This document shows, piece after piece, positions 24,704-33,899 of a DNA stretch of 64,000 nt. Where the stretch lies: positions 80,724-144,723 of the forward strand of contig JAZRPY010000022.1 of assembly GCA_045649415.1 (NCBI GenBank), given 5' to 3'. The position numbers and the translations under genes were made by a program. Source of the DNA: CAKSQL01 sp045649415. Lineage in GTDB: Bacteria > Bacillota > Clostridia > UBA1381. Each line of letters opens with the position of its first letter. Position 1 is the stretch's first letter. The notes beneath the pieces are model-generated. The model did not search any database. It was not told the DNA's origin and saw only the letters and a list, made by a program, of their open reading frames with translations.

Positions 24704-25486
24704 TTAAAAATCCACATTCCTTTGCCTTTGTGCCTCGTACATAATCACTGCAGCGGCAACACCAACATTCAGAGATTCTGCCTCCCCTAAGATGGGTATT
24801 TTTATACATTGGTCGGCAATATTTAAAACGCTGTCACTAATTCCATTAGCTTCATTTCCCACAACAATTATATTCGGCTTTTTATAATCTGCCTTGGTGT
24901 AGGAAATTGTGTTTTCTCCCAAAGCACCACAATAAATTAAAAAGCCATCCTTCTTCAATTTATTCAAATCGTCAAGCGTTACCTTTTCATAAACCTTTAT
25001 GTGAAAAAATGAACCCATACTGGAACGGATTACTTTGGGGCTATATAAATCAGCACAATTCTCCGACAACAACACTCCATCAAAGCCCACCGCATCGGCA
25101 GTTCTTAAAATTGTGCCAAGATTTCCCGGATCACTCACAGAATCGCAGTATATATAAAGCTTATCCTTGTTAAGTTCAATATCCCTTACATCCTTCATTG
25201 AAATAACTGCTAAAACTCCCTGTGGCGCGTCGGTGTCACATAAAGCATCAAACATATAGTCAGGAACAACATATGTGCTTATATCCTCAGTTTTGAAAGA
25301 ATTTTCAGCATACAGGCTTTCACTCATAAATATCATTTGAATATCTGTATTTGAGGACATCGCATCCTTCACCGACTTTATACCCTCAACTGTAAACAAT
25401 TTATTCTTCTGTCTGTTCTTTTTTAAAAGCAAGGATTTTACAAGCTTATATTTTTGGTTTTGATTACTTTTTATCTCATATACCAT
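24704..25486 (-). CDS. SpoU/TrmH-family RNA 2'-O-methyltransferase
   Basis: A 260-residue SPOUT-fold methyltransferase. The N-terminal substrate-binding domain (KLFTVEGIKSVKDA, about 30-45) and the knotted C-terminal domain carry motif 1 DPGNLGTILRTADAVG, motif 2 IIVVGNEANGIS and motif 3 IPILGEAESLNVGVAAAV. This family modifies 23S rRNA or tRNA ribose. The exact target nucleotide cannot be told from sequence; RlmB- and YsgA-like proteins look alike. It is the last gene of the murD-M42 run. Confidence 0.92.
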   Translation of the reverse strand: MVYEIKSNQNQKYKLVKSLLLKKNRQKNKLFTVEGIKSVKDAMSSNTDIQMIFMSESLYAENSFKTEDISTYVVPDYMFDALCDTDAPQGVLAVISMKDVRDIELNKDKLYIYCDSVSDPGNLGTILRTADAVGFDGVLLSENCADLYSPKVIRSSMGSFFHIKVYEKVTLDDLNKLKKDGFLIYCGALGENTISYTKADYKKPNIIVVGNEANGISDSVLNIADQCIKIPILGEAESLNVGVAAAVIMYEAQRQRNVDF

Positions 25487-25509
25487 AACCTTTTCTCCCG
25501 TCCCCTTAT

Positions 25510-26484
25510 TTATATGGGATAGTTTTCTAAAAATGCAACAACAAGGTCAATAACTGCCTGGATATCATTTATATCTGCCATCTCTGATGGTGAATGAATA
25601 TATCTTGTGGGAATTGAAATTCCACCTGTTTTTATTCCGTCCTTTGTGATATGAATTGCACCTGCATCAGTTCCACCATCTGTGAGATTTTCAAGCTGAT
25701 ATGGAATTTTATTATTTTTCGCAAGCTCAATCAAGGCATTTCTTACTTCTCTATGGCAAATAACACTTCTGTCCATTACCTTGATTGCAGCACCCTTGCC
25801 CAAGCTAACTGCCATTTTATCACAATTGGGAGTATCACCTGTGTCTGTCACATCAACTGCAATGGCAGCATCAGGACTAATTGAGTATGCAGCAGTTCTT
25901 GCACCTCTTAAGCCTACCTCCTCCTGACTTGTGAACACAAAGTATATATCGTTATCACTTTTTGTTTTTTTCATTGCCTCAATCAATGCATAGCATCCTG
26001 CACGATTATCCAACGCCTTTGAAATGACTCTGTCGTTCCTTGTTTGAAAGCTTCCTTCAAAAACGCCTGTGTCACCAATATCCAAAAGCTCCATAACCTC
26101 TTCTTTTGAGCATACTCCAATGTCAATATACATTTTTTGAGCTTTTAAATCCTTGTTCTCATTCTCGGTATAGATAACACCAACAATATTATTCTTAAAT
26201 ACAACTCGTCTGCCCAACAACTCCTTTTGGTATAATCCTCCGACATTCGAAAAACGAATAAATCCATTCTCCTCAATATAGGTTATAATCACACCTATTT
26301 CATCCATATGAGCAGCAAGCATTATTTTCTTTTTCGTTCCTTTTTTTCGGGCAATAAGATTTCCTAAAGTATCTTCATAAATCTCGTCTGCATAGTCCTT
26401 TATCTCATTTTTAATCACATCAGATATAGCACTCTCACTACCTGATGCTGCTCCTGTCTGCGTTAATTTTTTTAATAATTCCAT
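25510..26484 (-). CDS. M42 family metallopeptidase (third of three)
   Basis: Cytosolic dodecameric aminopeptidase family that trims peptides; 324 residues. Metal ligands and catalytic residues are present: His59 in AAHMDEIG, DNRAGC, EE in TSQEEVGLRGAR, DVTDTGD, and the C-terminal HSP motif. It is about 20 residues shorter than its two neighbours, with which it shares layout but only moderate identity. It starts three bases after the preceding M42 gene with GAGAGGA upstream. Confidence 0.93.
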   Translation of the reverse strand: MELLKKLTQTGAASGSESAISDVIKNEIKDYADEIYEDTLGNLIARKKGTKKKIMLAAHMDEIGVIITYIEENGFIRFSNVGGLYQKELLGRRVVFKNNIVGVIYTENENKDLKAQKMYIDIGVCSKEEVMELLDIGDTGVFEGSFQTRNDRVISKALDNRAGCYALIEAMKKTKSDNDIYFVFTSQEEVGLRGARTAAYSISPDAAIAVDVTDTGDTPNCDKMAVSLGKGAAIKVMDRSVICHREVRNALIELAKNNKIPYQLENLTDGGTDAGAIHITKDGIKTGGISIPTRYIHSPSEMADINDIQAVIDLVVAFLENYPI

Positions 26485-26487
26485 TTT

Positions 26488-27516
26488 TTATATCCTCTCT
26501 TGTATAAAAGCTTCAATGTTTTCAAGAAATTTTTCTCCAAGCTTATTCATAGCCTCAATATCTTTTTTTGACACAACCGATACAGGTGAATGAATATATC
26601 TTGCAGGAACTGATAAGGCGGCAGTTTTCACGCCCTTTCCCGACAAATGAATTGCTCCTGCATCATTACCGCCACGGGTTGTTCTTTTGTATTGACAAGG
26701 AATTTTATTATCCTCTGCAAGCTTTATTAGTTTGTTTCTGAAATCCTGAAGAACAATAGTTGATGCATCCATCATAGTTACACTCACACCCTTACCAAGC
26801 TCTGTAACATACTCAGATTCCTTTGTGCCATACACATCAAGGCAAGTTGTTGCTTCAAATACAAGTGCTAAGTCAGGCTCAATTTTTGCAGCCACAATTC
26901 TTGCACCTCTCAAACCTACCTCCTCCTGAACCAAAAAGCAAAAATATGTGTCATATATAACATTTTTTTTGATAAGGTCCATAAGAACTGCACAACCAAC
27001 CCTGTCGTCAATGGCTTTTCCTTTGATTTTATCCTCACCAAACTCTGTGGTTTTAGTATCAAAGGCAACCAAGTCGCCTAATTCAACAAGCTTTTCTGCT
27101 TCCTTTTTGGATTCTGCACCAATGTCAATATACAAGGCTTTCATTTTCGGCACAGCATCTCTTTCTTCTTTAGTCTGGAGATGAATTGCCTTCATACCAA
27201 TAATTCCGGGGATTTTATTTTTTCCCACTCTCACTCTTTTTGAGATAACCACTTTTTCATCAATTCCACCCACAGTTTTGAATTTCAAAAAACCCTTATC
27301 GGTGATTTCACTCACAATAAAGCCAACCTCATCCATATGGGCAGAAAGCATTATCCTTTTATCACTCTTTTTTCCCTTTTTTAAGGCAATCATATTCCCC
27401 ATTGAGTCAATGGTTATTTCATCTGCATATTTTTTTATTTTATCCTTTATAAATTCCCTGACATCTTCCTCACCTGAACTGACTCCGTCAAGGTTGCATA
27501 ATTCTTCTAATAGCAT
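26488..27516 (-). CDS. M42 family metallopeptidase (second of three)
   Basis: A 342-residue aminopeptidase-fold protein with His60 in LSAHMDEVGF, DDRVGC, QEEVGLRGAR, and HSPVSVV at the C-terminus. Its start codon lies within the last codons of the upstream M42 gene (10-base overlap) with GGGAGG seven bases before it, so the two are translationally coupled. Substrate preference among M42 members (Glu/Asp, Lys or hydrophobic N-termini) cannot be read from these motifs. Confidence 0.93.
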   Translation of the reverse strand: MLLEELCNLDGVSSGEEDVREFIKDKIKKYADEITIDSMGNMIALKKGKKSDKRIMLSAHMDEVGFIVSEITDKGFLKFKTVGGIDEKVVISKRVRVGKNKIPGIIGMKAIHLQTKEERDAVPKMKALYIDIGAESKKEAEKLVELGDLVAFDTKTTEFGEDKIKGKAIDDRVGCAVLMDLIKKNVIYDTYFCFLVQEEVGLRGARIVAAKIEPDLALVFEATTCLDVYGTKESEYVTELGKGVSVTMMDASTIVLQDFRNKLIKLAEDNKIPCQYKRTTRGGNDAGAIHLSGKGVKTAALSVPARYIHSPVSVVSKKDIEAMNKLGEKFLENIEAFIQERI

Positions 27517-28544
27517 AGGAATTCCTCCCTGTTATCATTTAAATCAAGTATAAACTTAGTTATAAGCTCTGCAGTTAGTTTACAATCCCTTACATCAACC
27601 GTTTCAACAGAGGTGTGCATATACTTTAGTGGAATGGATAAAAGTCCTGTGGGAACTCCCCATTTTGCAACCTGAATTGCCCATGCATCCGTTCCGGTGT
27701 CCCCTCCATCTACATCAAGAGATACCTTGATTTTATTTTTCTTTGCCACTGACTTCAGTCTTTTTAAAACTAATGGGTGTATGTTAGGGCCAATTGATAT
27801 AACTGTTCCCGAGCCTGTGGAAAAAGCGTTTTCCAAGTTGTCCGGAGTGACTCCGTGACACACATCAATTGCAATTGCAACATCAGGGCATATTCCATAA
27901 GCTGCCACCTTCGCACCTCTTAAGCCTACCTCCTCCTGAGTTGCACACACAGCATATACATCCACATCCAAATCAAGCTTTGATAGCTTTTTAAAGCAAG
28001 TTATAAGTGCGGCAATCCCTGCTCTGTCGTCAAGAGTTTTTAGGCTTAATTGATTTTTTGAAAGCTTACCAACAGATTGGGCAAAGGTTATTGTATCTCC
28101 AACCGATACAAGCTCTCTTAACTTATCAGCACTATAGCCTGTGTCAATATACATATCCTTTATTGCAGTCATCTTCTTATCGTCCCCATCCATAAGATGA
28201 GGAGGCTTTGAGCCAATCACTCCGATAATATTCTCTTTTCCATGAACAACCACCTCTAAGGAAGGCAAAATTCGTCTATCCACCCCTCCGACAGGTGTGA
28301 AGGTGATAAATCCTCTTTCATCTATATCCTTAACCATAAGTCCGATTTCGTCCATATGTGCCTCTATCATAATTTTGAAGGCATCAAGGTTATTGCTTTT
28401 TTTCACAGCAATGATATTATCAAGATTATCCGTTTTAATTTCATCTGCATAGGGTACGAAATATTCCTTGATTTTATCGGATATTCCATATTCAAAGCCT
28501 GAAATTCCCCTCAGGTCACTTAAGGCTTTTATAAGCTTTTCCAT
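27507..28544 (-). CDS. M42 family metallopeptidase (first of three)
   Basis: A 345-residue member with His63 in EAHMDEIGLM, DDRAGIAAL, TQEEVGLRGAKVAA, DVCHG, and MHTSVETVD near the end. It begins 31 bases after murD, preceded by AAAGGAA. The three tandem copies have diverged enough that frames and lengths differ, so the duplication is old and the copies probably have distinct substrates. Confidence 0.93.
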   Translation of the reverse strand: MEKLIKALSDLRGISGFEYGISDKIKEYFVPYADEIKTDNLDNIIAVKKSNNLDAFKIMIEAHMDEIGLMVKDIDERGFITFTPVGGVDRRILPSLEVVVHGKENIIGVIGSKPPHLMDGDDKKMTAIKDMYIDTGYSADKLRELVSVGDTITFAQSVGKLSKNQLSLKTLDDRAGIAALITCFKKLSKLDLDVDVYAVCATQEEVGLRGAKVAAYGICPDVAIAIDVCHGVTPDNLENAFSTGSGTVISIGPNIHPLVLKRLKSVAKKNKIKVSLDVDGGDTGTDAWAIQVAKWGVPTGLLSIPLKYMHTSVETVDVRDCKLTAELITKFILDLNDNREEFLCY

Positions 28545-28575
28545 AAACTAATTCCTTTCCTTATCTAAGAATATT

Positions 28576-29949
28576 TTAAAAACTGTTTACTATATCCTTA
28601 AAGGTTCTTCCTCTTTCCTCAAAGTTTTTAAACTTATCAAAGCTTGTGCTTGCAGGAGATAAAAGAACAACATCCCCTTCTTTTGCATTATCCTTTGCTA
28701 TACTAACTGCTTCCTTATAGTTTTCACAAAAAACAATCTTAACACTTGTTTCAATTCCCTTTTTTCTGGCATTGTTTATAACTGCTTCATTGATTTTGTC
28801 GGCAGTCGCACCTGTTAGAATAAGAAGCTTAACCTTATTCTCAATAGGCTCACCTATGTCATCATATGGAATACCTTTATCCTTACCACCTGCAATCAGA
28901 ATAATTTTTTTCTCAAATACCGACAGAGCATTGATAGTTCTATTCGGGCTTGAATCAATGGAGCTATTATAGAATTTAACTCCGTCAAGCTCACGAACAA
29001 ATTCAAGTCTGTGCTCAACTCCTCCAAAGGTTTTTGCAATATAGGAAATTGTTTCTTTATCCACAAGCTCCGAAACTGCACCGATTGCTGCCATATAATT
29101 TTCAACATTGTGAGTGCCCGGCAACTTTATATCCTCTATTTTTAAAATCTCCTCACCATTTTTAAATATGCAATTATTTTTTACACAAATATCTGCATCA
29201 ATTTTTGATGAAAAGCCAATTTTTCTTCCGTCTTTTGATTTTCCTATTTCTGCAGTGACATCATTTGATTCATTATAAACTAAAATATCTTCAACGCTCT
29301 GGTAGAGCATAATATTCTTCTTTGCATCAATATACTCATCATAATCCTTGTGCACATCAAGATGATTAGGCGAAATATTGGTGATTACTGCTATATGTGG
29401 AGAGTTTTTAATTGTGTGCAATTGAAAGCTTGAAAGCTCAAGTACAACGAAGTCATCCTCCCCTATCTCATCAGTTTTTGTAAGGAGTGGGTTTCCTATA
29501 TTCCCTCCGAGCCATGTTTTATATCCCTGATGGGTAAGCATTTTATGAATCAGGGTTGTGGTGGTTGTTTTTCCATCACTGCCTGTCACTGCAATTATTT
29601 TTCCCGGACAGACTTTCAAAAAAACTTCCATTTCAGATGTTACCACAGCATCATTTTCTCTTGCCTTTTCAAGTGCAGGCACATCATATCTCATACCGGG
29701 AGTTTTAAATATCAGCTCCTGACACAAATTATCAAGATAATTTTCACCAAGAGATAAACCTACTCCCATAGCCTTTAATTCATCAACTACCTCTCCTAAC
29801 TTTTCCTCGTCTGTTTTATCAAAAGCAGTAACACTTGCCCCATTTTTAACTAAAAAATCTATTAAAGGACGATTGCTTATACCTATACCGATAACTGCAA
29901 CCTTCTTATTTTTCACATATTCTTTAAATTTATCAAAAGCACTGCTCAT
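28576..29949 (-). CDS. murD: UDP-N-acetylmuramoylalanine--D-glutamate ligase
   Basis: Cytosolic Mur ligase that adds D-Glu to UDP-MurNAc-Ala in peptidoglycan precursor synthesis; 457 residues. It has an N-terminal Rossmann-like domain (IGIGISNRPLIDFL), the ATP loop GSDGKTTTT (123-131), the central-domain NISPNHLDVH, and C-terminal ligand residues in SPASTSFDKFKNFEERG. It is not in a dcw cell-wall cluster; it heads a run with three peptidases and a SpoU methyltransferase. Confidence 0.97.
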   Translation of the reverse strand: MSSAFDKFKEYVKNKKVAVIGIGISNRPLIDFLVKNGASVTAFDKTDEEKLGEVVDELKAMGVGLSLGENYLDNLCQELIFKTPGMRYDVPALEKARENDAVVTSEMEVFLKVCPGKIIAVTGSDGKTTTTTLIHKMLTHQGYKTWLGGNIGNPLLTKTDEIGEDDFVVLELSSFQLHTIKNSPHIAVITNISPNHLDVHKDYDEYIDAKKNIMLYQSVEDILVYNESNDVTAEIGKSKDGRKIGFSSKIDADICVKNNCIFKNGEEILKIEDIKLPGTHNVENYMAAIGAVSELVDKETISYIAKTFGGVEHRLEFVRELDGVKFYNSSIDSSPNRTINALSVFEKKIILIAGGKDKGIPYDDIGEPIENKVKLLILTGATADKINEAVINNARKKGIETSVKIVFCENYKEAVSIAKDNAKEGDVVLLSPASTSFDKFKNFEERGRTFKDIVNSF

Positions 29950-29991
29950 ATTATATAATTCTCCTTAAAATACAAAAATTTCTCCTCTTGT

Positions 29992-30020
29992 ATAATACCA
30001 TAAAATGTTAAATTTTACAA
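29992..30020 (-). promoter_or_regulatory. Putative sigma-A promoter of murD run
   Basis: On the minus strand, -35 TTGTAA (30020-30015), a 17-base spacer and -10 TATTAT (29997-29992). It lies about 40 bases before the murD start, downstream of the ispH-rpsA terminator. Confidence 0.5.
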
Positions 30021-30082
30021 GAGTAAAATTTGAAATATGTGTGCTAAAAATCGACATAATAGCAATTGTTTAACAAATAAAG

Positions 30083-30118
30083 AAAGACCTGAAATTTATT
30101 TAAAATTTCAGGTCTTAT
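30083..30118 (-). terminator. Rho-independent terminator of the uvrC-to-ispH/rpsA run
   Basis: Stem AAGACCTGAAATTT/AAATTTCAGGTCTT with a short loop. On the minus strand the T-rich tract TTTCTTTATTT follows. It sits nine bases after the ispH-rpsA stop. Confidence 0.85.
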
Positions 30119-30126
30119 TTTCTTAA

Positions 30127-32169
30127 TTATTCAGCGTCAGCTTCCTTATTCTCTTCCTCAGCTGCTTTTTCCTCTGCAATGAATTGCTCAACATCAACAG
30201 GAACAACCTCATCAAGTGATTCAGCAACTTCTTCAACAACTTCAGCTTCCTTTTCCTCCTCAACTGCAGGAGCAATCAAAGCCTTGATGCTTAAGCTGAT
30301 TTTCTTGGTTTCCCAATTGATTGAAGTAATCTTTGCTTCAACCTCATCACCGATTGACAAAGCATCCTCTGTCTTTTCAATTCTCTTGTCTGAGATTTGT
30401 GAAATATGGATTAAGCCATCAATTTCAGGCATAATTTCTGCAAATGCACCATATTGCATAATTCTAACAATCTTACACTTAACTACATCACCTTCGTTAA
30501 GCTTAGCTTCTGCGATAACCCAAGGATTGTCCTCAGCCTTTTTAAAACCTAAGGAAATCTTCTTTGCTTCTGCATCAAGATTTTTGATATAAACTGTTAA
30601 AACATCGCCTTCTTTAACTACCTCTGAAGGATGCTTAATCTTCTTCCAGCTTAATTCGGAAATATGAACAAGTCCATCAATTCCACCTAAGTCAACAAAA
30701 GCACCAAAGGATGTTAATGACTTAACTGTACCTGTGTACTCCTTGCCCACCTCTGCTCCTTGCCAGAACTTATCCTCGATTTCCTTCTTTTCTGCCTCAA
30801 GGATATCTCTAACTGAGCCAACAACACGCTTTCTTCTGTCGTCAATTTCGATTATCTTGAACTTAACTTCTGTATTTAGAAGGCTTCCCAAGTCTTGAAC
30901 ATATCTTAATGATACTTTCTTAGCAGGGATAAATACCTGACATGAATCTGAAAGTGCAATGACTCCTCCACGAACAGTTTTGATAATTTTTCCCTCAAGG
31001 ATTTCCTCTTTCTCGAAAGCCTCCTTCATCTTATTCCAGCTCTCCATCATAACGAGCTTCTTTCTTGAAAGAACAACCTTTCCTTCTGCATCATTAACAC
31101 CAACAACATAAACCTTAATCTTGTCACCAGGTGCTACGAGGTCTGCAGCCTTAACATATGGGTCATCTGTCAGCTGATCCATAGCCAACTGACCATTGTA
31201 CTTGAATCCACCAAGGTCAACAATAACTTCAGTATTGCGTACCTCAACAACAGTACCTTCGATTATGTCCCCATTGTTTAATGATTTGCTTTCATACTGC
31301 TCAAACAGTTCTGCAAATGTTTCCTCGTTCTTCATTTTTTCGTCCATCGTTGTAAAAACCTCCTCGATAATACCACCGGGCGTTGACGCACCTGCAGTAA
31401 TACCTATCTTTTTATTTTTTAAAAGTACATCCTGAGGAATATCCTCAAGTGTTTCAACAAAATAGGTGCAAGGGCAATATTGAGAGGAAATCTCAAAAAG
31501 CTTTTTAGTGTTTGAGCTTTCCCTACCACCGATTACTACCATAACATCTGACCTTTGAGCTATGCTCTCGGTTTCAGTCTGTCTATCTTTTGTCGCACTA
31601 CATATTGTATCAAAAATTACAGGGGTTTGGCAAGTGTTTTTAAGAATTTGTACTGTTTGCACAAAAATATTTTTATTTATTGTTGTTTGTGCTACAACAC
31701 ACACAGGGTTTTTAGCTATTTTTTCTGATTCTATATCCTCTGTATTATATAGAATAATAGCTTCGTCATTACACCACCCATTTATCCCCTTCACTTCAGG
31801 GTGGTTTTTGTCGCCTACAATAACAATTTGATAACCCTTGTCGTAATGTTCCTTCACAATTTTGTGTATTTTTTCAACAAAAGGACAGGTAAGGTCAACC
31901 ATATTAAGTCCCTTTTTCTCTATTTCATCATACACATTTTTCCCAACTCCGTGAGTTCTTATAACAAGAGTTGTGTCTGTTGGCACCTCACACACACTGT
32001 TATACACAAAAACGCCTTTTTCCTTTAAGTCATTAACAACCTGTTCGTTGTGAATCAATGCACCTAAGGTTGCTATTTTTTCTCCCTTTTCACATCGGTT
32101 ATAAACCTCGTTTACTGCTCTTTTAACTCCATAGCAGAAGCCTGCAGTTTTAGCAATTTCTATCGACAT
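30127..32169 (-). CDS. ispH-rpsA: IspH (HMB-PP reductase) fused to four S1 RNA-binding domains
   Basis: A 680-residue bifunctional protein. The N-terminal half (about 1-280) is the Fe-S enzyme of the last MEP-pathway step to IPP/DMAPP, with cluster cysteines at Cys12 (GFCYG), in LTCPFVEKIH and in TICSATKDRQ. The rest has four S1 domains (starting about 300, 385, 470 and 557) like ribosomal protein S1, then an acidic tail. This fusion is known in Clostridia and is not an artefact: the reading frame is continuous. The ATG at 32169 follows AGGA and gives MSIEIAKTAGFCYG. Confidence 0.95.
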   Translation of the reverse strand: MSIEIAKTAGFCYGVKRAVNEVYNRCEKGEKIATLGALIHNEQVVNDLKEKGVFVYNSVCEVPTDTTLVIRTHGVGKNVYDEIEKKGLNMVDLTCPFVEKIHKIVKEHYDKGYQIVIVGDKNHPEVKGINGWCNDEAIILYNTEDIESEKIAKNPVCVVAQTTINKNIFVQTVQILKNTCQTPVIFDTICSATKDRQTETESIAQRSDVMVVIGGRESSNTKKLFEISSQYCPCTYFVETLEDIPQDVLLKNKKIGITAGASTPGGIIEEVFTTMDEKMKNEETFAELFEQYESKSLNNGDIIEGTVVEVRNTEVIVDLGGFKYNGQLAMDQLTDDPYVKAADLVAPGDKIKVYVVGVNDAEGKVVLSRKKLVMMESWNKMKEAFEKEEILEGKIIKTVRGGVIALSDSCQVFIPAKKVSLRYVQDLGSLLNTEVKFKIIEIDDRRKRVVGSVRDILEAEKKEIEDKFWQGAEVGKEYTGTVKSLTSFGAFVDLGGIDGLVHISELSWKKIKHPSEVVKEGDVLTVYIKNLDAEAKKISLGFKKAEDNPWVIAEAKLNEGDVVKCKIVRIMQYGAFAEIMPEIDGLIHISQISDKRIEKTEDALSIGDEVEAKITSINWETKKISLSIKALIAPAVEEEKEAEVVEEVAESLDEVVPVDVEQFIAEEKAAEEENKEADAE

Positions 32170-32193
32170 ATTAAAATATCCTGTCCTTCCCAA

Positions 32194-32778
32194 TTATAAT
32201 GCCCTTATTGTATCCATCAGGTTGTTGGTGAGCTTTTGAAGGGTATCAATATCAGGCTTTTCTCCCTGATATTCTTCATAACTAACAGGCTCACCAAAGG
32301 TAATGGTTATTTTTGACATCCACTTGATTTTTCCCGATATGTAGGCAGGGATTATGGGCACCTCTGACCTCGTTGCAATCATAACTGCTCCAGGCTTTGC
32401 CTCAATGATACTCTCGTCTATCACCCTTTTTCCCTCAGGGAAAATAAGCATACAATCCTGATTTTTCAAAATTGTTAAAGCTGCCTTTACTGCTCCTATA
32501 TCACCTTTTCCCCTTTGGATTGGAAATGCACCAAATGATTTTATCAACGCCGCAAAGGGTTTGAATTTAAAAAGCTCTGCCTTTGCCATAAATTTCAATT
32601 GTCTTGGACAAGAAACAGCCAACAAAACAGGGTCCCAATTACTTCTATGATTCGCCGCTAAAATTGCACCACCTGATTTTATGACATTTTCTGTCCCTCT
32701 TGTTTTAATCCTGAACACAAAAAATAAAAATCCTCTTAAAATTACTCTTGCTATTTTATAACCCATACTCAAACTCAC
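32194..32778 (-). CDS. plsC: 1-acyl-sn-glycerol-3-phosphate acyltransferase
   Basis: A 194-residue membrane-associated acyltransferase making phosphatidic acid. The catalytic NHX4D box is NHRSNWD (His44, Asp49), and the glycerol-phosphate-binding FPEGKR follows in the second half. One hydrophobic N-terminal segment is seen (about 8-24). It sits between cmk and ispH-rpsA with gaps of 5 and 24 bases, the usual clostridial order. Confidence 0.95.
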   Translation of the reverse strand: MSLSMGYKIARVILRGFLFFVFRIKTRGTENVIKSGGAILAANHRSNWDPVLLAVSCPRQLKFMAKAELFKFKPFAALIKSFGAFPIQRGKGDIGAVKAALTILKNQDCMLIFPEGKRVIDESIIEAKPGAVMIATRSEVPIIPAYISGKIKWMSKITITFGEPVSYEEYQGEKPDIDTLQKLTNNLMDTIRAL

Positions 32779-32783
32779 TATCC

Positions 32784-33452
32784 TTATTTTATTCTATTTA
32801 AAATTATACTCTTTATTTTTTCAACAACCTCTGAAAATGTGAGGTCGGAGCTATCAACTAAAATAGCATCCTCTGCTTGTCTTAACGGCGCAAATTTTCT
32901 TGTGGAGTCATTATGGTCACGCTTTTTAATGTCCTCACATACTGCCTCCAAATCAGACTCCATACCTTTTTCGATTTCCTCTTTATATCGTCTTTTTGCT
33001 CTTTCCTCAACAGATGCAGTCAAGTAGATTTTTACCTCTGCATCAGGCAACACATAGGTGCCTATATCTCTGCCATCCATAATAACGGTGTTATTTTTTG
33101 CAATCTCTCTTTGCAGCTCCACAAGCTTTAATCTTACCTCAGGAATAACTGCAATACTTGATGCACCAAGGGATATCTCAGGCTCTCTGATTTTATCTGA
33201 AACATCCTCACCATTTAAAAATATATGTTGTTCATTATTCTCATACTTTATGTCAATTTTAATATCATCAAGAACAGGAACTAAGCTTTCCTTTGTTATT
33301 TCAATATTATTCTTAATTGCATACAAGGCTGCTGCTCTGTACATAGCACCCGTATCCACATAAACATAGCCCATTTCCTTTGCAATTGTCTTTGAAATAG
33401 AGCTTTTTCCTGCTCCTGCAGGTCCATCAATTGCGATTTTGAAATTCTTCAT
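32784..33452 (-). CDS. cmk: Cytidylate kinase
   Basis: Phosphorylates CMP and dCMP; 222 residues. P-loop GPAGAGKSS (10-18), YVDTGAMYRA, and the DGRDIGTYVLPDAEVKIYLTA core are clear. It starts 15 bases after the HutP-like gene. Confidence 0.97.
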   Translation of the reverse strand: MKNFKIAIDGPAGAGKSSISKTIAKEMGYVYVDTGAMYRAAALYAIKNNIEITKESLVPVLDDIKIDIKYENNEQHIFLNGEDVSDKIREPEISLGASSIAVIPEVRLKLVELQREIAKNNTVIMDGRDIGTYVLPDAEVKIYLTASVEERAKRRYKEEIEKGMESDLEAVCEDIKKRDHNDSTRKFAPLRQAEDAILVDSSDLTFSEVVEKIKSIILNRIK

Positions 33453-33467
33453 ATACTACCACCTTTT

Positions 33468-33875
33468 TTATAATGCCCTGTGACTTAGTCCCATTGCAAT
33501 ATCATTCAAATTCAAAAGTCCAACTGCAAAGAATATGCAAACCGATAAATGTCCATCCGTTCTTGCAATGCCGATTTTACCACCCATATTCAAGCCGATT
33601 ACCTTGTTATATATCTGGGATATCGCATCGTGAGTTGCTCCTGCAACTGCACCCTCCTCGGCGTGAGAGTCACCTATTAAGCCCTCTCTTTTTGCAGCAA
33701 CAACTGCTCGTTCAATAATTTTGGGAACTGCCGATGCAAATTCACCACCAAAATCAATTGCAACAGTTTTTATATTGTTTTCAGAGCATTCCTTTGAAAG
33801 TGCTTTTTCTTCCTCTCTTGATGCAGACATTGCCATTTTTGCAGCTGCTACTGCAACCTCTTTGCTTCCGTTCAT
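33468..33875 (-). CDS. HutP family protein
   Basis: A 135-residue protein resembling HutP, the histidine- and Mg2+-dependent RNA-binding antiterminator of Bacillus. In Clostridia similar proteins occur near cmk rather than in histidine-utilisation operons. The second half has the conserved SHAEEGAVAGATHDAI and GLNMGGKIGIARTDGHLSV stretches; His in EE/ATHDA-type positions could bind metal. No hut genes are near, so its RNA target and ligand are open. It lies between an FAD oxidoreductase and cmk. Confidence 0.85.
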   Translation of the reverse strand: MNGSKEVAVAAAKMAMSASREEEKALSKECSENNIKTVAIDFGGEFASAVPKIIERAVVAAKREGLIGDSHAEEGAVAGATHDAISQIYNKVIGLNMGGKIGIARTDGHLSVCIFFAVGLLNLNDIAMGLSHRAL

Positions 33876-33899
33876 ATCATATATTCTCCTTTTATTTTA

